The notes beneath the pieces are model-generated. The model was not told the origin of the DNA. It saw only the letters and a list, made by a program, of their open reading frames with translations, and searched no databases. A stretch of 26,421 nt of DNA from a virus: the IMG/VR virus record IMGVR_UViG_3300030106_006588, positions 1 through 26,421 of that record, one strand, 5' to 3'. Of the stretch, positions 1-7,841 are shown piece after piece; the stretch's first letter is position 1; every line of letters begins with the position of its first letter. The position numbers and the translations under genes are program-made.

Positions 1-1401
1 CTATTTCAGGAGTTAAATTCTTCTTCTGATAAATTAGATTTTGCTGGAAATAGTACAACTGATTTAAGTGAAGGTTCGAATCAATATTTCACAACATCTA
101 GAGCTAGAGGATCCGTATCAGTAACCGACAGTGGTGGAGATGGTTCTTTAGCTTACAACAGCACTTCGGGAGTAATCACATACACAGGTCCTTCAGCCTC
201 CGAAGCTAGGGCACATTTTAGTGTTGCATCTGGATCAGGATTATCTTACAACTCAAGTTCTGGAGAATTTGGAACATCTGCAATACCAAATAGCCAACTT
301 GCTAATGATGACATAACAATAGGAAGCACTGCAGTTGCACTCGGAGGTTCGCAAGGAACTTTTACAGGTTTAACTTCTTTAGCCTCAACAACCTTAATAT
401 CAGGTGTAGCTGATGCAGCAAACTCTATAAAGTTAGCTAGTGGAAATATTACTTTCGAAGGATCTACAGCAGATGCAAATGAAACAATTCTTACTGCTAC
501 TGATGCAACAGGTGGAGACAAAACTCTAACCTTACCAAATGAGACTGGAACAATATTATCTACTGCATCTTCAATTGCTAACAGTAACCTAGCTAATTCG
601 GCTGTTACTATTGGATCAACTTCTATCAGTCTTGGAGGAACAGTAACTACATTTACTGGTTTATCTTCTTTAACCTCTACAACTTTAGTTGGTACAACAC
701 TTATTTCAGGTACAGCTGATGCAGCAAATTCAATAAAAATTGCAAGTGGAAATATTGTTTTTGAAGGATCTAGTGCAAATGATTTTGAGACAACTCTTAC
801 CGTAACTAATCCAACAGCGGATAGGACAATTACATTCCCAGATTCAACAGGTACCGTAGTTTTATTAGGATCTTTAAGTGTAGCTGCCGGATCGGGATTA
901 ACTTATAACAGTGGAACTGGACAATTTGGGACAAGTTCCATACCAAATGCTCAATTAGCAAACAGTACTGTGACGGTTGGAAGCACAGCTGTAGCTTTAG
1001 GAGCAAGTGCCACGACATTTACTGGATTGGCTTCCATAACTTCAACCGCTGTAGTAACAAATGACAGCGGATTTAGAGTTAGAAATAATAGTGATAATAC
1101 AAAAATACTAGCCCTAGATTGCTCTTCTATATCAGGAAGCACAACAAGGACGTTAGTAGTTCCTGATTCAAATGGAACAATTGCAACTCAAGCTTATGTC
1201 CAAGCTCAGATTACCGCTGAAGATCTCGACATAACCACAGATTCTGGAACGATTGCTATCGATTTAGATTCTGAAACTCTACAGCTATCAGGAGGCACTG
1301 GAATTGATACAAGTGCTTCTGGTAACACAGTTACAGTGGCTGTAGATTCAACTATAGCAACTGAAAGTTTTGCTACCGCAATAGCAGTGGCGTTAGGATA
1401 G
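1..1401 (+). CDS. Repeat-rich phage tail-fibre protein, 5' truncated
   Basis: The frame is open from base 1 to a TAG at 1399-1401, so 466 residues are visible and the N-terminus lies outside the window. The protein is Ser/Thr/Gly/Ala-rich and built of repeats: a module reading roughly (S/A)IPN-x-QLAN followed by TIGSTAVALGG and TFTGL occurs three times (near bases 285, 570 and 940), with a second module ADAANSIK-ASGN (near 415 and 715) and a third, GSGLxYNSxSG (near 235 and 890). This low-complexity beta-repeat style is typical of phage tail-fibre shafts. It ends in AVALG, like the next protein. The gene starts a co-directional virion block. No enzymatic motif is visible. Fibre is a confident class-level call; receptor and exact position in the virion are unknown. 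Confidence 0.8.
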   Translation, partial: LFQELNSSSDKLDFAGNSTTDLSEGSNQYFTTSRARGSVSVTDSGGDGSLAYNSTSGVITYTGPSASEARAHFSVASGSGLSYNSSSGEFGTSAIPNSQLANDDITIGSTAVALGGSQGTFTGLTSLASTTLISGVADAANSIKLASGNITFEGSTADANETILTATDATGGDKTLTLPNETGTILSTASSIANSNLANSAVTIGSTSISLGGTVTTFTGLSSLTSTTLVGTTLISGTADAANSIKIASGNIVFEGSSANDFETTLTVTNPTADRTITFPDSTGTVVLLGSLSVAAGSGLTYNSGTGQFGTSSIPNAQLANSTVTVGSTAVALGASATTFTGLASITSTAVVTNDSGFRVRNNSDNTKILALDCSSISGSTTRTLVVPDSNGTIATQAYVQAQITAEDLDITTDSGTIAIDLDSETLQLSGGTGIDTSASGNTVTVAVDSTIATESFATAIAVALG

Positions 1402-1405
1402 TATT

Positions 1406-1810
1406 ATGGCAACCCAAGTTCAATTTAGAAGAGGAACAACAGCTGAGCACTCAGGATTTAAAGGTGCAGATGGTGAAGTAACTGTAGATACTTCATTAAA
1501 AACTGTTGTTATACATGATGCAATAACAAATGGTGGTTTTCCAGTTTTAAGACAAGATGGTTCTAATTCACAATTTGAAAGAGGATCAACAACAAACTGT
1601 GCATTAAAATTTGCAGGAGATCCTAATACAGGAATAATTAGTCCAGCTTCCGATGAAATTGCTCTCGTAACTGGTGGGTCTACTCATCTTACAATAGATG
1701 CTAATGGAGCTGCTACCTTTACAGGTAATGTCCAAGTAAATGGATCTTTATCAGTCACAGGTAATTTCGATTCCGGAGAAAACTTAGCATTAATTATTGC
1801 TTTAGGATAA
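1406..1810 (+). CDS. Mtd N-terminal-domain-like tail-fibre/tropism protein
   Basis: This 134-aa protein starts 4 nt after the previous stop. Residues 4-48 (QVQFRRGTTAEHSGFKG, then GEVTVDTSLKTVVIHD) match the pattern of the major-tropism-determinant N-terminal domain, a small domain that starts many phage receptor-binding and tail-fibre proteins. The middle (GDPNTGI, TIDANGAATFTGNVQVNG) has the phrases that usually connect this domain to a fibre shaft. The protein is short for a complete fibre and stops after about one shaft module, ending ALIIALG. It may be an adaptor that is completed by a separate fibre polypeptide. Assignment to a receptor-binding tail structure is likely; its partner is inference. 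Confidence 0.72.
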   Translation: MATQVQFRRGTTAEHSGFKGADGEVTVDTSLKTVVIHDAITNGGFPVLRQDGSNSQFERGSTTNCALKFAGDPNTGIISPASDEIALVTGGSTHLTIDANGAATFTGNVQVNGSLSVTGNFDSGENLALIIALG

Positions 1811-1811
1811 T

Positions 1812-2153
1812 ATGGCAAACACCTTCAAAGTCGATACAAAATCAAGTTGTGTTACAGATGCACATACGAGTTCAAATGCGAATGTCTTATCAGCAGGAGG
1901 TTCTGCTACATTAGTTCTTTTAAGTATTTTAGTTGCAAATAAGACAGGAGCTAGTGCTGATGTAGATGTTTTCTTAGTGACGAATACAGGTGATGACGTT
2001 TTTCTTTTAAGAAACGCACCGATACCAGCAGGATCTTCGCTTGAATTAATTAGTGGATCAAAAGTAATTATGGAGAGTAGTGATGTTCTTAGGGTTAGAA
2101 CTGATACCGCTAGTGCTATTGATGTAGCAATAAGTTATCTAGAGCAGACATAA
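1812..2153 (+). CDS. Small virion structural protein
   Basis: 113 aa, starting one base after the preceding TAA. It is predicted to be mostly beta: alternating hydrophobic strands (SATLVLLSILVANKTG, DVFLVTN), then APIPAGSSLELISGSKVIMESSDVLRV and a C-terminal VAISYLEQT. The pattern strand, NPxxAGSS, GSKVxMExxDxLRV matches a recurrent family of small phage virion proteins encoded among tail-fibre genes in marine phages. No signal peptide or membrane segment is seen. Position between a tropism-type protein and a tail-assembly-chaperone-like protein supports a tail/baseplate role. The family is recognised by pattern only; the exact location is not known. Confidence 0.6.
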   Translation: MANTFKVDTKSSCVTDAHTSSNANVLSAGGSATLVLLSILVANKTGASADVDVFLVTNTGDDVFLLRNAPIPAGSSLELISGSKVIMESSDVLRVRTDTASAIDVAISYLEQT

Positions 2154-2154
2154 A

Positions 2155-2472
2155 ATGGGATTATCAGTAAATAACGACCTTGTAAATTTATCTGATAATT
2201 TTGAGATACTTAAGGCAAAGGTTGAGGCTATTGAAATTATACTTTACGGTGAAAGAGTTTTAGAATTAGATGACTCTACTTGGGAAAATATTCGAAAAAA
2301 AAGAGATTATATTTTAAAATCTACAGATTGGACAGTTATACCAGGATGCTCAGTAGATCAAGCACAATGGTCTGCATATAGGCAAAATTTAAGAGATATT
2401 CCTCAGACATACACAGTAATTACAGATGTTACTTGGCCGACGCAGCCCTCTACTTCTGGACCTAACAGTTAG
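2155..2472 (+). CDS. Phage tail-assembly-chaperone-like protein (Phage_tail_APC type)
   Basis: 105 aa, starting one base after the preceding TAA. The C-terminal half has the signature of the phage tail assembly chaperone family: IRKKRDYILKSTDW, then VDQAQWSAYRQNLRDIPQ, then VTWPTQPS. In many phages this module is fused to a fibre C-terminus; here it is free-standing. The N-terminal 40 residues look like a short coiled coil (NDLVNLSDNFEILKAKVEAIE). Its TAG stop (2470-2472) is in the same reading frame as the following fibre gene, with no other stop and no canonical start until 2815, so amber readthrough would give a fused protein. Family call is fairly sure; readthrough is only a possibility. 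Confidence 0.72.
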   Translation: MGLSVNNDLVNLSDNFEILKAKVEAIEIILYGERVLELDDSTWENIRKKRDYILKSTDWTVIPGCSVDQAQWSAYRQNLRDIPQTYTVITDVTWPTQPSTSGPNS

Positions 2473-2814
2473 AAAGTTCCCATATTTACTGAGCTTAAAA
2501 TAATTAAAGAAATAAAGAAGACTTCTAGTTTAATCTGCTATGACATAAGCAGTGGATTCAACGGCAGCACCACAAGTTTTGCATTACAAGTTGCTGGTTC
2601 AGCTCCAGTTCCTTTTCCAAAATCACCTCAACAGGTTTTAATATCAGTAAACGGAGTTATTCAAGAACCTGATCCTACTGGAGCTTCAGGATTTAATTTA
2701 GTTGGTACAAATATAGTTTTTAGTTCTGCTCCTACAAATGGGCATGCATTTTTTGGAATAATATATGCGACTGCTGATTACCTAAATGCAGGTGGTAACT
2801 TCCCTGCAGGTAGT
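2473..2814 (+). other. In-frame fibre N-terminal module without a usable start codon
   Basis: This stretch is open in the same frame as the downstream fibre gene. From 2542 it encodes DISSGFNGSTTSFALQV and further fibre N-terminal sequence (QVLISVNGVIQEP, HAFFGIIYATADYL), closely matching residues 18-90 of the fibre at 4977-6548. There is no in-frame ATG, GTG or TTG from the TAG at 2470 until TTG at 2815. An ATG at 2540 lies one frame away and hits TAA after ATG ACA; one extra base just after it would give Met-Xaa-Ile-Ser-Ser-Gly. So the module is either translated from a rare start, reached by readthrough, or cut off by a one-base deletion. Bases 2473-2541 look non-coding. Confidence 0.7.
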
Positions 2815-4560
2815 TTGGGTGCTCCATCTATCACGTTCATAGGGGATGAAAATAGTGGTCTATTTAGAAAAAGCGGTGGTAGTGTAGGTTTTGTTTCTGA
2901 TGCTACTGAGATAGCTAATTTTGATAGTAATGGAATAACTATTTCCTCTGGTAATTTAATTATTCCTGACAGTATTATTCATAATGGAGATGCAAATACA
3001 AAGATACGATTTCCAGCTGTTGATACAGTAACGATAGAAACTGCTGGTAGTGAGAGACTAAGAGTTGATTCGTCTGGAAATGTAGGTATAGGTACAACAG
3101 GTCCAGCACGTAATTTGGAAGTTAAAGGTGCATCAGGTGATCCAGTTCATTTTAAATTAGAAGGAGATCCAGCTGACTATGCACGTATAATGTTTGCTGA
3201 TGGCACTGACGATAATATTGGTGAGATACGTTATAACTTTGGTAGCGATTTTATGTCGTTCACTGCAAATGCAACAGAGCGTATGCGTATAGATTCGTCT
3301 GGAAGAGTTGGTATAGGTACAACAAGTCCAGGTTCATATAACGGTGGTTTTGATAATTTCGTTATAAGAGGATCTGGTAATACTGGACTGACTATAAGCA
3401 CTGATGATAATAGCTTCGGACAAATCTGTTTTAGTAATGCTGAAGATGCTCATGTCTCAGGAGCTATACAATATCGTAACAGTGATAACATCCTTGAATT
3501 AAGGGCAGGTGAGTCTAATGGAGCAGTAATTTTTTCTACAGTTTCCAATACAGAACGCATGCGTATAGATTCGTCTGGAAACGTAGGTATTGGAATTACA
3601 GATCCAGATCAAAAAGTTGAAGTGGCAGGTGTTGTCGCTGGAAATGATTTAATGGTTGGTCGAACAGCAAATAGATTTCCAATTATACAAAGGCACACTG
3701 TATCTGCAGGAAGTCAAAGTTTGACTATTACAGCAGGGGCAGGGTTAACAACTAACTCTACCTCAGCACCAACCCTTAATGATGCTTTAAATGGTGCTGC
3801 GATACAAATAGTAGGTGGTAATCCAACAAGTGATGTTTTTGGTGGTGGTATTAGATATTATGCAAATGGTCATACAAGTCCTAATAACCCAGGCACTGGA
3901 AATCAACACGTTTTTTATAGAAGGTCAGCAGCAAATACTTTTACTGAAGCAGTAAGAATAACACATACTGGTCACTTTAAAGCTTCAACTGAAGGTAACT
4001 ATGTAGATATTACTGGAAATTATCATGAAAGTTTCACTAATACAAATAATCAACATATTCACTGGTTTCAGCATAGTGGTAGTACGCAAGCACAACAATT
4101 TGGTATAAGAGTCCGGACAGGTGATGATGGTAATGACTCAAATGCTTTAATACAAGCTTCAAGTGGTAGTGCAACTGCTGGTTTAATTTTACGAAATGGC
4201 TCTTTCCAAAGTCGTAATAATTCTTTTGGTGGAATATCTGACATAAAATTAAAAGAAAATATTGTTGATGCAAAATCTCAATGGGATGACATAAAAGCAA
4301 TAAAATTTAGAAATTTTAATTTTAAAGATAATCCAACACAAAAAATGTTAGGTGTTGTTGCACAAGAAATTGAACTTGTTTCTGCTGGTTTAGTTGAAGA
4401 TATTCCAGATAGAGATCCAGATACAAATGAAGATTTAGGCACTGTTACAAAACATGTAAAAAGTTCTATTCTTTATATGAAAGCAATGAAGTGTTTACAG
4501 GAAGCTATGGCAAAAATAGAGGTGTTAGAAACAGAAGTTGCAGCATTAAAAGCAGCTTAA
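2815..4560 (+). CDS. Tail fibre with C-terminal S74 intramolecular chaperone
   Basis: 581 aa counted from the first canonical start, a TTG; the true protein probably includes the upstream module at 2542-2814 (about 673 aa). The shaft carries three copies of the E-R-x-R-(I/V)-D-S-SG-(N/R)-VGIG module (near bases 3049, 3276, 3551). The C-terminus is a peptidase S74 / endosialidase-type intramolecular chaperone: SDIKLKENI with Ser475 and Lys480 five apart, as in the known Ser-Lys self-cleaving dyad, then VVAQEIE and a C-terminal coiled coil. In the family, this domain drives trimerisation and then cuts itself off N-terminal to the Ser. Fibre and S74 calls are firm; the start is the uncertain part. 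Confidence 0.85.
   Translation: MGAPSITFIGDENSGLFRKSGGSVGFVSDATEIANFDSNGITISSGNLIIPDSIIHNGDANTKIRFPAVDTVTIETAGSERLRVDSSGNVGIGTTGPARNLEVKGASGDPVHFKLEGDPADYARIMFADGTDDNIGEIRYNFGSDFMSFTANATERMRIDSSGRVGIGTTSPGSYNGGFDNFVIRGSGNTGLTISTDDNSFGQICFSNAEDAHVSGAIQYRNSDNILELRAGESNGAVIFSTVSNTERMRIDSSGNVGIGITDPDQKVEVAGVVAGNDLMVGRTANRFPIIQRHTVSAGSQSLTITAGAGLTTNSTSAPTLNDALNGAAIQIVGGNPTSDVFGGGIRYYANGHTSPNNPGTGNQHVFYRRSAANTFTEAVRITHTGHFKASTEGNYVDITGNYHESFTNTNNQHIHWFQHSGSTQAQQFGIRVRTGDDGNDSNALIQASSGSATAGLILRNGSFQSRNNSFGGISDIKLKENIVDAKSQWDDIKAIKFRNFNFKDNPTQKMLGVVAQEIELVSAGLVEDIPDRDPDTNEDLGTVTKHVKSSILYMKAMKCLQEAMAKIEVLETEVAALKAA
3274..3596 (+). repeat. Near-identical ERMRIDSSG-coding repeats in fibre genes (first cluster)
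   Basis: Bases 3281-3303 and 3556-3579 share the core GTATAGATTCGTCTGGA nearly unchanged. The same core recurs in the second fibre (5606-5630) and the third fibre (about 20656, 20927, 21167 with one change). The match holds at synonymous positions, so it is more than amino-acid conservation. Confidence 0.8.
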
Positions 4561-4606
4561 AAATAAGTCAAAGTAAAATTAAAATATATTGATTATTTTT
4601 TAAAAA

Positions 4607-4933
4607 ATGGCTGTTACATGGGGTGTTGTTTCTCTTGATTCAACAAAAACAGTAGGAAGTTTATCTAATGTCGTGACTACTGTTCATTGGACTGCTTCGG
4701 AAAGTGAGACTGTTGGTGAAGATACATATACAGGAAGCTCATATGGTTCTGTAGGTTTAGCTGAGGCTGACTCATCATCTTTTACTGCTTATAGTGACAT
4801 TAAAGAATCTGATGCTATTGCATGGGCGAAGGCTGCAATAGGAGCTGATGAAGTTACTGCAATAGAAACAAGTATTGCTAATCAAATTACTGAAGCTAAA
4901 ACACCAACTACAGCCACTGGAGTACCTTGGTAA
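4607..4933 (+). CDS. Small putative virion protein between fibre genes
   Basis: 108 aa. N-terminal half is beta-like and reads MAVTWGVVSLDSTKTVGSLS then VVTTVHWTASESE; the VxxVHW core with a preceding short strand resembles a small protein of unknown function often placed beside fibre genes in marine phages. The C-terminal half (DAIAWAKAAIGADEVTAIE) is helical and rich in Ala/Glu, ending GVPW. No signal peptide or membrane segment. The 46-nt gap upstream is AT-rich (TTGATTATTTTTTAAAAA) with no clear Shine-Dalgarno. A tail-associated role is inferred from position only. Confidence 0.55.
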   Translation: MAVTWGVVSLDSTKTVGSLSNVVTTVHWTASESETVGEDTYTGSSYGSVGLAEADSSSFTAYSDIKESDAIAWAKAAIGADEVTAIETSIANQITEAKTPTTATGVPW

Positions 4934-4947
4934 AATTAGCCATTTTA

Positions 4948-4970
4948 AACTAGATATATCAAAACTAGTT
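4948..4970 (+). other. Short hairpin before second fibre gene
   Basis: AACTAG at 4948-4953 and CTAGTT at 4965-4970 form a 6-bp stem with an 11-nt AT loop, ending 6 nt before the fibre ATG at 4977. It has only a weak T-tail, so it may be a poor terminator for the upstream gene or an RNA element over the ribosome-binding region. Could be chance in AT-rich DNA. Confidence 0.25.
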
Positions 4971-4976
4971 ATTTAG

Positions 4977-6548
4977 ATGGCATACATAGGAGCAGAACCT
5001 GTACCAGGTCAGAATAGAGAAGTTGATGACATATCAAGTGGTTTTAATGGCAGCACTACTGCATTTACCCTTCAAGTTTCCTCATCAAATGTAAGTCCAG
5101 AAAGTGCAAATAACATACTAATAAATCTTGGTGGTGTTTTACAGAATCCCGGAACAGATTATACAATTGCTGCGAGTACCATAACTTTTACTACAGCTCC
5201 AGCAGCCGGTCTTAGTTTCTTTGGATTGATATTAGGAGCTGGAATAAATACAGCAACTGTAGCCGATGACACGATAGGTGCTTCTAAATTAATTGATACA
5301 GCGGTTACCGCAGGTAGTTATACGACTGCTGACATTACAGTTGATGCTCAGGGAAGAATTACAGCTGCAGCAAGTGGAACAATCTCAGGAGCTGAGATAG
5401 CTGATCAGGCCGTAACAAATGCCAAGGTAAATAACTCAGCTGCTATTGCAGGTACAAAGATTAGTCCAGATTTTGGATCTCAGGCAATATCTACAACTAA
5501 TGATTCCGTTACTATCGGTGATAGTATTATTCACTCTGGTGATACAAACACAAAGATAAGATTCCCAGCAGCCGATACAGTCACAGTCGAAACTGCTGGT
5601 TCAGAACGTATGCGTATAGATTCGTCTGGAAACGTAGGTATAGGTTCTTCAGTTACAAATCAATTTGGTCATAAATTATGTATTGAGGATACAAGTGGAT
5701 CAATATTTTATGCACAACACTCAACATCAGGAATACAATTAAAACTGAATTTAGATAATACTAATAATGTTGCATTATTTGGAACAGTTTCTTCAGACGA
5801 CTTACAATTTGTTACCGCAAATAATAATGCCCTTCTTATAGACTCGTCTGGGAGGTTATTAACAGGTGGAGCTACATCTTCGCATGGATCAACAAATGCT
5901 GATGATTTACAGATTGGTGCAAATAATCAAGGTAATCAAACTGGAATTACTTTAGGAAGTGCTAGTGCAAGTAGTGTTAGATTTGCTGACGCTAGTGATG
6001 ACACTTCTGGAGCGATAAATTATATACATAGTGATGATACCATGCGTTTTTCAACTGGATCTAGTGAAAGAGTAAGATTTGATAGTGATGGATTAAAGTT
6101 TAACGGAGACACGTCAGCAGATAACGCACTTGACGACTATGAAGAGGGAACTTTCACGCCACAATTTGCTGGTGTAGGTGGTGGTCCAACCTCAATAACT
6201 TTTGGAACTAACAACGGAGGAAACTATGTAAAAATAGGTCATCTTGTATTTGTTTCAGGCCGATCTGAAATTACTGCTTCTTCAGGTGGTAGTCAGCATT
6301 GGTTAATAACTAATATGCCGTTTGTTTCAAAATCTGGTGGGAAACAATTTGAGTCAATAGGTCATATTGCTCTTGAAAACTTTGCTATTCCTGATGATGT
6401 AATAGACCTTGTTGCAGTTAAGGAGCAAGGTAATAACAATATGCTCTTTAGTGGTACTAGAAAAAATAATACCTTAACTGTTGGTATTAGTCATGGAAAT
6501 GATCAAGTTTATAACGTATCATTTGCAGTTTGTTATAGGACTGCTTAG
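4977..6548 (+). CDS. Tail-fibre protein without S74 domain
   Basis: 523 aa. The N-terminus (MAYIGAEPVPGQNREV, then DDISSGFNGSTTAF) is a common start of phage fibres and is homologous to the orphan module at 2542-2814. Next come a linker (AAIAGTKISPDFGSQ) that is also present at the start of the fibre at 20125, an IIHSGDTNTKIRFPA module shared with the first fibre, one full ERMRIDSSGNVGIG repeat, and a second, divergent SSERVRFDSDG repeat. The C-terminus begins LDDYEEGTFTPQF and continues as a roughly 140-residue globular domain, as in fibres that end with a receptor-binding tip instead of a self-cleaving chaperone. Fibre is firm; tip specificity is unknown. Confidence 0.83.
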   Translation: MAYIGAEPVPGQNREVDDISSGFNGSTTAFTLQVSSSNVSPESANNILINLGGVLQNPGTDYTIAASTITFTTAPAAGLSFFGLILGAGINTATVADDTIGASKLIDTAVTAGSYTTADITVDAQGRITAAASGTISGAEIADQAVTNAKVNNSAAIAGTKISPDFGSQAISTTNDSVTIGDSIIHSGDTNTKIRFPAADTVTVETAGSERMRIDSSGNVGIGSSVTNQFGHKLCIEDTSGSIFYAQHSTSGIQLKLNLDNTNNVALFGTVSSDDLQFVTANNNALLIDSSGRLLTGGATSSHGSTNADDLQIGANNQGNQTGITLGSASASSVRFADASDDTSGAINYIHSDDTMRFSTGSSERVRFDSDGLKFNGDTSADNALDDYEEGTFTPQFAGVGGGPTSITFGTNNGGNYVKIGHLVFVSGRSEITASSGGSQHWLITNMPFVSKSGGKQFESIGHIALENFAIPDDVIDLVAVKEQGNNNMLFSGTRKNNTLTVGISHGNDQVYNVSFAVCYRTA

Positions 6549-6605
6549 ACCGTTAGCAAGTCTTTAAACTATGCCTAAACCTGTTTTAATTGGAGATTAA
6601 TCCTA

Positions 6606-6893
6606 ATGGCACTTACAGAATCAATTGAATACGACAAAATAGAAGTTGTTGGTGAGTACAACATTGTACAAGTAAGAAAGAAAAATGCAGTTAAAAAAGA
6701 TGGAGTGGAAATTGCTTCCAGCTTTGAAAGATATAGCTTAAATCCAGGATCGTTAGATGGTTCTGATAATTTAGTAGATAGAGATTTATCAGCAGAACCA
6801 GAAAAAGTAAAATCAATTTGTAACGCTGTATGGACTGATGATATAAAAGCTACGTGGAAAGCTAGACTGATAGCAGATAAACCAAGCTCATAA
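6606..6893 (+). CDS. Small fibre-adjacent protein, unknown function
   Basis: 95 aa, preceded by GGAG at 6590-6593, a good ribosome-binding site though about 12 nt from the ATG. It begins MALTESIEYDKIEVVGEYN and continues with IVQVRKKNAVKKDGVEIASS; the charged beta pattern and the late KATWKARL helix are typical of a small conserved protein found after fibre genes in marine phages. No membrane or catalytic motif is visible. It closes the first co-directional virion block; 55 nt of AT-rich DNA follow before a membrane-protein gene. A structural or assembly role is inferred from position. Confidence 0.5.
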   Translation: MALTESIEYDKIEVVGEYNIVQVRKKNAVKKDGVEIASSFERYSLNPGSLDGSDNLVDRDLSAEPEKVKSICNAVWTDDIKATWKARLIADKPSS

Positions 6894-6948
6894 TAATTAT
6901 TGCTACATTAAAAACATCTTGATAATATTTAAATAAATACTTTAAAAA

Positions 6949-7161
6949 ATGCAAAAAATTTTTAACGCTATCGCTGTAGCTTCAGGAGTTCTTACTTTAA
7001 CAATAATAGGAGTTGGTATCTATGGCTATAAATATTTAACTAGTGATAATTTTGAAAAATTAATTAAAAACAAAATCATGGGAGATATACAAAATGTTCT
7101 CCCAAAAGCAATAGAAAATGAATTGCCAACAAAAACAGGAGTATCAATACCATTTAAATGA
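6949..7161 (+). CDS. Small single-pass membrane protein
   Basis: 70 aa. Residues 7-29 (AIAVASGVLTLTIIGVGIYG) form one hydrophobic segment after a short basic start, followed by a charged tail of about 40 residues (NFEKLIKNKIMGDIQNVL). Its stop overlaps the next gene start as ATGA (7158-7161), so the two are probably translationally coupled. The upstream 55 nt are AT-rich and contain AATAAATA at 6932-6939, which resembles a phage late -10 box but lies too close to the ATG to be convincing. I do not recognise the family. It begins the envelope-directed cluster reaching to 10341. Confidence 0.6.
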   Translation: MQKIFNAIAVASGVLTLTIIGVGIYGYKYLTSDNFEKLIKNKIMGDIQNVLPKAIENELPTKTGVSIPFK

Positions 7162-7841
7162 CCATCCCTGTTATAGGTGTACCTGATATATCTATACCTC
7201 ATATACCTGTTCAAGTTATAGAGCCAGTAAGAGTATTTGGAGATTACGTAATCCATCCTTCTTTTAGTGAACCATCTCTAATGCTTCCAGGATGCTATAA
7301 AACTCATCGTGATGCGGATAAAAATTCTAATCTTATAAATGATGACCCTAAAGGATCTTTTTGGAATTGCCCTTGGGGTGAAGTAGCAGAAATTATGCCT
7401 TTACAATTTGATAGGTCAAAAATGATCTATTCAAATGATGTAAAGGAAGAAAAGAAAAAAGAAGAACCAGTAATAATAAAAGAAACAAAAGAAACAAAAA
7501 TTCCAGAAAAAAAAGAAAAAAAGATATTTTTTCCTCCATGTCCAGATCCTAATTCAAAGCTTAGAGTAGGATCATTTGCCAATGAAAAAAGATTAGAGAA
7601 AGTTAAAGAGTTTCGCTATAACGAATCAAAAACCGAATGCTTAACCATTTGGGAAGATGTGTCCTATGTTGACCAATGGCTACCAGAACCAACCCTAGTC
7701 ATAAACACAATAATAATAGCCTCGATAGCAGCTTCCAGTCCTATTTTAGTAAATGTTATTAAAGGACTTACGAAGAATATTGTTAAAAAAATTACTTCTT
7801 CTCGGAAGAAAAAGAATGATAATGCTTCTCAATCTGATTAG
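7158..7841 (+). CDS. Putative membrane protein with Lys/Glu-rich linker
   Basis: 227 aa, coupled to the preceding gene by an ATGA overlap. The N-terminus is rich in Ile/Pro/Val (TIPVIGVPDISIPHIPVQVI). Residues 96-122 are a low-complexity Lys/Glu stretch (KEEKKKEEPVIIKET and onward) that could be an extended spacer. Cysteines occur at 46, 71, 128 and 161. Residues 179-202 (TLVINTIIIASIAASSPILV) form a hydrophobic segment followed by a basic tail, suggesting C-terminal membrane anchoring. Linker plus anchor recalls periplasm-spanning proteins, but there is no homology I can name. Its last 50 nt overlap the end of the convergent gene at 7792. Confidence 0.55.
   Translation: MTIPVIGVPDISIPHIPVQVIEPVRVFGDYVIHPSFSEPSLMLPGCYKTHRDADKNSNLINDDPKGSFWNCPWGEVAEIMPLQFDRSKMIYSNDVKEEKKKEEPVIIKETKETKIPEKKEKKIFFPPCPDPNSKLRVGSFANEKRLEKVKEFRYNESKTECLTIWEDVSYVDQWLPEPTLVINTIIIASIAASSPILVNVIKGLTKNIVKKITSSRKKKNDNASQSD

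Noticed and set aside
246-521. Open frames on - inside the fibre genes
   Set aside because: They lie opposite a clear repeat-rich fibre frame and consist of its antisense composition; treated as shadows, as with similar ones at 951, 4037, 20142 and 21669.
7027-7034. TATAAATA matching a phage late-promoter box on +
   Set aside because: It lies inside the membrane protein gene and has no gene start at a suitable distance; AT-rich DNA makes chance matches likely.
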